From assembly GCF_900111905.1 (NCBI RefSeq), contig NZ_FOKM01000023.1:1-64000 (forward strand): a stretch of DNA of 64,000 nucleotides, written 5' to 3'. Position 1 is the stretch's first letter, and each line of letters opens with the position of its first letter. This stretch comes from Rhizobium sp. NFR07. Its GTDB lineage: Bacteria; Pseudomonadota; Alphaproteobacteria; Rhizobiales; Rhizobiaceae. Of this stretch, positions 61,835 to 64,000 are shown piece by piece. A model generated the notes under the pieces. That model ran no database searches and was not told where the DNA came from. It worked only from the letters and a program-made list of their open reading frames with translations. Both the position numbers and the translations under genes were made by a program.

Positions 61835-63762
61835 AGCTCGGCGCCACCCTCACCCCTGAAGGCGCCGATTTTGCCGTCTTCTCTGCAAGCGCGGAAAAGA
61901 TCGAGCTCTGCCTTTTCGATGCCGAAGGCGCTACCGAGACCGAACGACACGAGATGGTTCGCGGTGAAGGCGACATCCACCGCGTTTCGGTAAGAGGCCT
62001 GAAAGCCGGCCAGCTTTACGGATACCGCGCCCATGGCGCCTACGACCCCGATCGCGGCCTCTGGTTCGACCCGTCCAAGCTGCTGGTCGATCCCTATGCC
62101 AAGGAACTGGACCAGCCCTTCCGGCACGACCGCGATCTGGTGAAATACCAGGCCGACACCGCCGCTCTGGTGCCGAAAGCCATCGTCACGGCGGATGTCA
62201 CGGCCAAGGTCGCGCCTCCCCTCCTTGCGCCCGGCGGCCTTGTCTATGAAGTGGCCGTAAAGCCCTTCACCATTCTCCACCCGGACGTGCCGGAGGATAT
62301 CCGCGGCACGGTCGCCGCGCTCGCCCATCCGGCCATCATCGCGCATCTGAAGCAGATCGGCGTCGATGCCGTCGAGTTGATGCCGATCACCGCCTGGATC
62401 GACGAACGCCATCTGCCGCCGCTCGGGCTGACCAATGGCTGGGGCTACAATCCGATCGCCTTCATGGCGCTCGATCCGCGCCTTTGCCCCGGCGGCATGG
62501 CCGAGCTCAGGAAAACCGTGGCAAGACTGCACGAGGCGGGCATCGGCCTCATCCTCGACCTCGTCTTCAATCATTCCGGCGAGAGTGACCGCTACGGCGC
62601 GACGATCTCGATGCGTGGCCTCGACAACCTCTCCTACTATCGCCACCTGCCGGATGATCCGGGCGAGCTGATCAACGATACCGGCACCGGCAACACGCTC
62701 GCCGCCGACAACCCCATGGTCCGCCAGCTGATCATCGATACGCTCCGCCATTTCGTCCAGCACGCCGGCGTCGACGGCTTCCGCTTCGATCTGGCACCGA
62801 TCGTCGGCCGCAACGCGGAAGGCTTCGCCGCACATGGCGGAACGCTCGACGCCATGCTGTCCGACGACGTGCTGAAGGACCGCGTCTTCATCGCAGAGCC
62901 CTGGGATATCGGCCCCGGCGGCTACCAGCTCGGCAATTTTCCCGCTCCCTTCCTCGAATGGAACGACCGCGCCCGCGACGACATGCGCCGCTACTGGCGC
63001 GGCGACCAGAGCATGACCGGCACACTCGCCACAAGACTTGCCGGTTCCTCGGATGTCTTCGAAAAATCCGGCGAGACCCGCAGCGTCAACTTCCTCGCCG
63101 CCCATGATGGCTTCACACTGTTCGATCTCGTTTCCCATGACCACAAGCACAATGATGCCAATGGCGAGGACAACCGAGACGGTCACAACGAGAACCTGTC
63201 CTGGAACAACGGGGCCGAAGGCGCTACCGATGATCCGACAATCCAGGAGCGCCGCCACACCGACGTGAAGTCGCTGCTGTCCACGCTCTTTGCCAGCCGC
63301 GGCACGATCATGCTGACCATGGGTGACGAGGGCGGCCGCTCGCAGCAGGGCAACAACAACGCCTATTGCCAGGACAACGAGATCACCTGGATGGACTGGT
63401 CCGCACTCGACCCGGACCTCATCGGCCATACGGCGATGCTGGCGAACGTGCGCAAGCGCTTTCCAGTCTTTTCCGAAACAGGCTTCTTCACCGGCAACGG
63501 CGATGTCGAGTGGATCGCGCCCTCGGGCGAGCCGATGCAGGTTTCCGACTGGGAAAACCCCGACAACCGGCTCTTCGGCATGATGCTGGCAACCGACGAC
63601 CGCCAGTCCGGCACACCCGCAAGACTTGCAATCCTCTTCAACCGCGGCCATGAGGATGCGGGTTTCTCCCTGCCCGGCTCGGGCTGGCGCGAACTTTCCT
63701 CCGGTGAGCCCTGGGGCGGATACCTTCCGCCCCGCTCGGTGCGCTTCTGCCTTCTGCAGTAA
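61831..63762 (+). CDS. glgX: Glycogen debranching enzyme (isoamylase-type)
   Basis: A 643-residue GH13 enzyme removing alpha-1,6 branches during glycogen breakdown. N-terminal CBM48-type domain (GADFAVFSASAEKIELCLFD), then GH13 regions: GLILDLVFNHSGESDRYG, VDGFRFDLAPIVGR (Asp nucleophile), VFIAEPWDIGPGG (Glu) and NFLAAHDGFTLFDLVSHDHK. Start at ATG 61831, overlapping the GFA stop; an upstream extension of the frame lies within the GFA gene and is rejected. It ends the operon, 50 bp before a MaoC-type gene. Confidence 0.95.
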   Translation: MKLGATLTPEGADFAVFSASAEKIELCLFDAEGATETERHEMVRGEGDIHRVSVRGLKAGQLYGYRAHGAYDPDRGLWFDPSKLLVDPYAKELDQPFRHDRDLVKYQADTAALVPKAIVTADVTAKVAPPLLAPGGLVYEVAVKPFTILHPDVPEDIRGTVAALAHPAIIAHLKQIGVDAVELMPITAWIDERHLPPLGLTNGWGYNPIAFMALDPRLCPGGMAELRKTVARLHEAGIGLILDLVFNHSGESDRYGATISMRGLDNLSYYRHLPDDPGELINDTGTGNTLAADNPMVRQLIIDTLRHFVQHAGVDGFRFDLAPIVGRNAEGFAAHGGTLDAMLSDDVLKDRVFIAEPWDIGPGGYQLGNFPAPFLEWNDRARDDMRRYWRGDQSMTGTLATRLAGSSDVFEKSGETRSVNFLAAHDGFTLFDLVSHDHKHNDANGEDNRDGHNENLSWNNGAEGATDDPTIQERRHTDVKSLLSTLFASRGTIMLTMGDEGGRSQQGNNNAYCQDNEITWMDWSALDPDLIGHTAMLANVRKRFPVFSETGFFTGNGDVEWIAPSGEPMQVSDWENPDNRLFGMMLATDDRQSGTPARLAILFNRGHEDAGFSLPGSGWRELSSGEPWGGYLPPRSVRFCLLQ

Positions 63763-63812
63763 GACGCCGTCCATGGGCCACCTTCCGACTGACGACGATC
63801 ATGGTGGGCTGA

Positions 63813-64000
63813 ATGCGTGAAATTTCGCTGGCGGACGTGCCGGGACTGGTGGGGCAGGAAATCGGCGTCTCCGACTGGATCACCGTCGACCAGACGATGA
63901 TCAACCAGTTCGCCGACGCGACGCTCGATCATCAGTTCATCCATGTCGATCCCGAGCGCGCCGCGACCGAAAGCCCCTTCGGCGGCACCATCGCCCACGG
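63813..64000 (+). CDS. MaoC-family (R)-specific enoyl-CoA hydratase-like protein, partial at window end
   Basis: The first 62 codons of a hot-dog-fold protein: MREISLADVPGLVGQEIGVS then DWITVDQTMINQFADATLDH and HQFIHVDPERAATESPFGGT, the MaoC/NodN-type signature with the catalytic Asp/His in ATLDHQFIHVD. Members hydrate enoyl-CoA in fatty-acid or polyhydroxyalkanoate pathways. The gene continues past position 64000, so length and end are unknown. It starts 51 bp after glgX. Confidence 0.85.
   Translation, partial: MREISLADVPGLVGQEIGVSDWITVDQTMINQFADATLDHQFIHVDPERAATESPFGGTIAH

Noticed and set aside
61813..63774. 653-codon minus-strand frame opposite glgX
   Set aside because: Shadow of glgX, which has complete GH13 motifs.

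Overview
The window is chromosomal DNA of an alphaproteobacterium, almost certainly a member of the Rhizobiaceae (Rhizobium/Neorhizobium/Agrobacterium/Ensifer group). The pointers are a glgP-glgB-glgC-glgA-pgm-glgX glycogen operon, a suhB/mmgR-type (alpha-r14) small RNA beside an inositol-phosphatase family gene, rhizobial RIME/REP palindromes, a ROSE-type RNA thermometer with a RpoH-like promoter before an hsp20 gene, a GGAAC-N17-CGTT (EcfG-type) promoter, and cpdR. Base composition is high-GC and coding density is high. Nearly all genes look like core chromosome. The only transposable-element DNA seen is the end of an IS3-family element at the extreme left edge.

Layout. 1-5.8 kb: IS end, galU, a lytic murein transglycosylase, a DUF459 SGNH-like protein lacking catalytic residues, an unknown gene and a DASS-type anion transporter. 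5.8-12.3 kb: glutamate synthase operon gltB - 52-residue membrane ORF - gltD. 12.7-20.9 kb: threonine aldolase, LysR regulator facing a bile acid:sodium symporter-type carrier across a RIME repeat, mazEF, thermometer-controlled hsp20, a membrane protein, and an AraC regulator/SDR pair. 20.9-27.5 kb: orphan AztD-like zinc metallochaperone with an upstream palindrome, enoyl-CoA hydratase/HxlR pair, lysophospholipase-like hydrolase, HisN-type phosphatase with the adjacent sRNA, N-formylglutamate amidohydrolase, cpdR and tRNA-Val(GAC). 27.6-36 kb: chemoreceptor, small zinc-ribbon-like protein, DUF1328 stress peptide, ferric-iron ABC operon, and an ECF sigma/anti-sigma pair. 36-43.9 kb: UvrD-type helicase, DUF4242 protein, an alpha/beta hydrolase broken by an 8-bp tandem repeat, and an operon pairing an SbmA/YddA-type ABC protein with an eroded ATPase domain and a DUF1003 protein. 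44-50.7 kb: three-gene transglutaminase/amidoligase/ATP-grasp cluster. 50.8-52.2 kb: a TadG-like von Willebrand protein and a possible gene remnant. 52.3-63.8 kb: glycogen operon with a GFA-family gene embedded before glgX. 63.8 kb to the end: start of a MaoC-family dehydratase.

How the parts fit: galU, pgm and the glg genes control glucose-1-phosphate flow between polysaccharide precursors and glycogen storage; gltBD assimilates nitrogen. Several genes carry stress or metal control elements visible in sequence (RpoH, EcfG, ROSE, a Zur-like palindrome, an ECF pair). The least understood units are the amidoligase/transglutaminase cluster and the dead-ATPase ABC/DUF1003 operon. All family assignments are from reading motifs; no database search was run.
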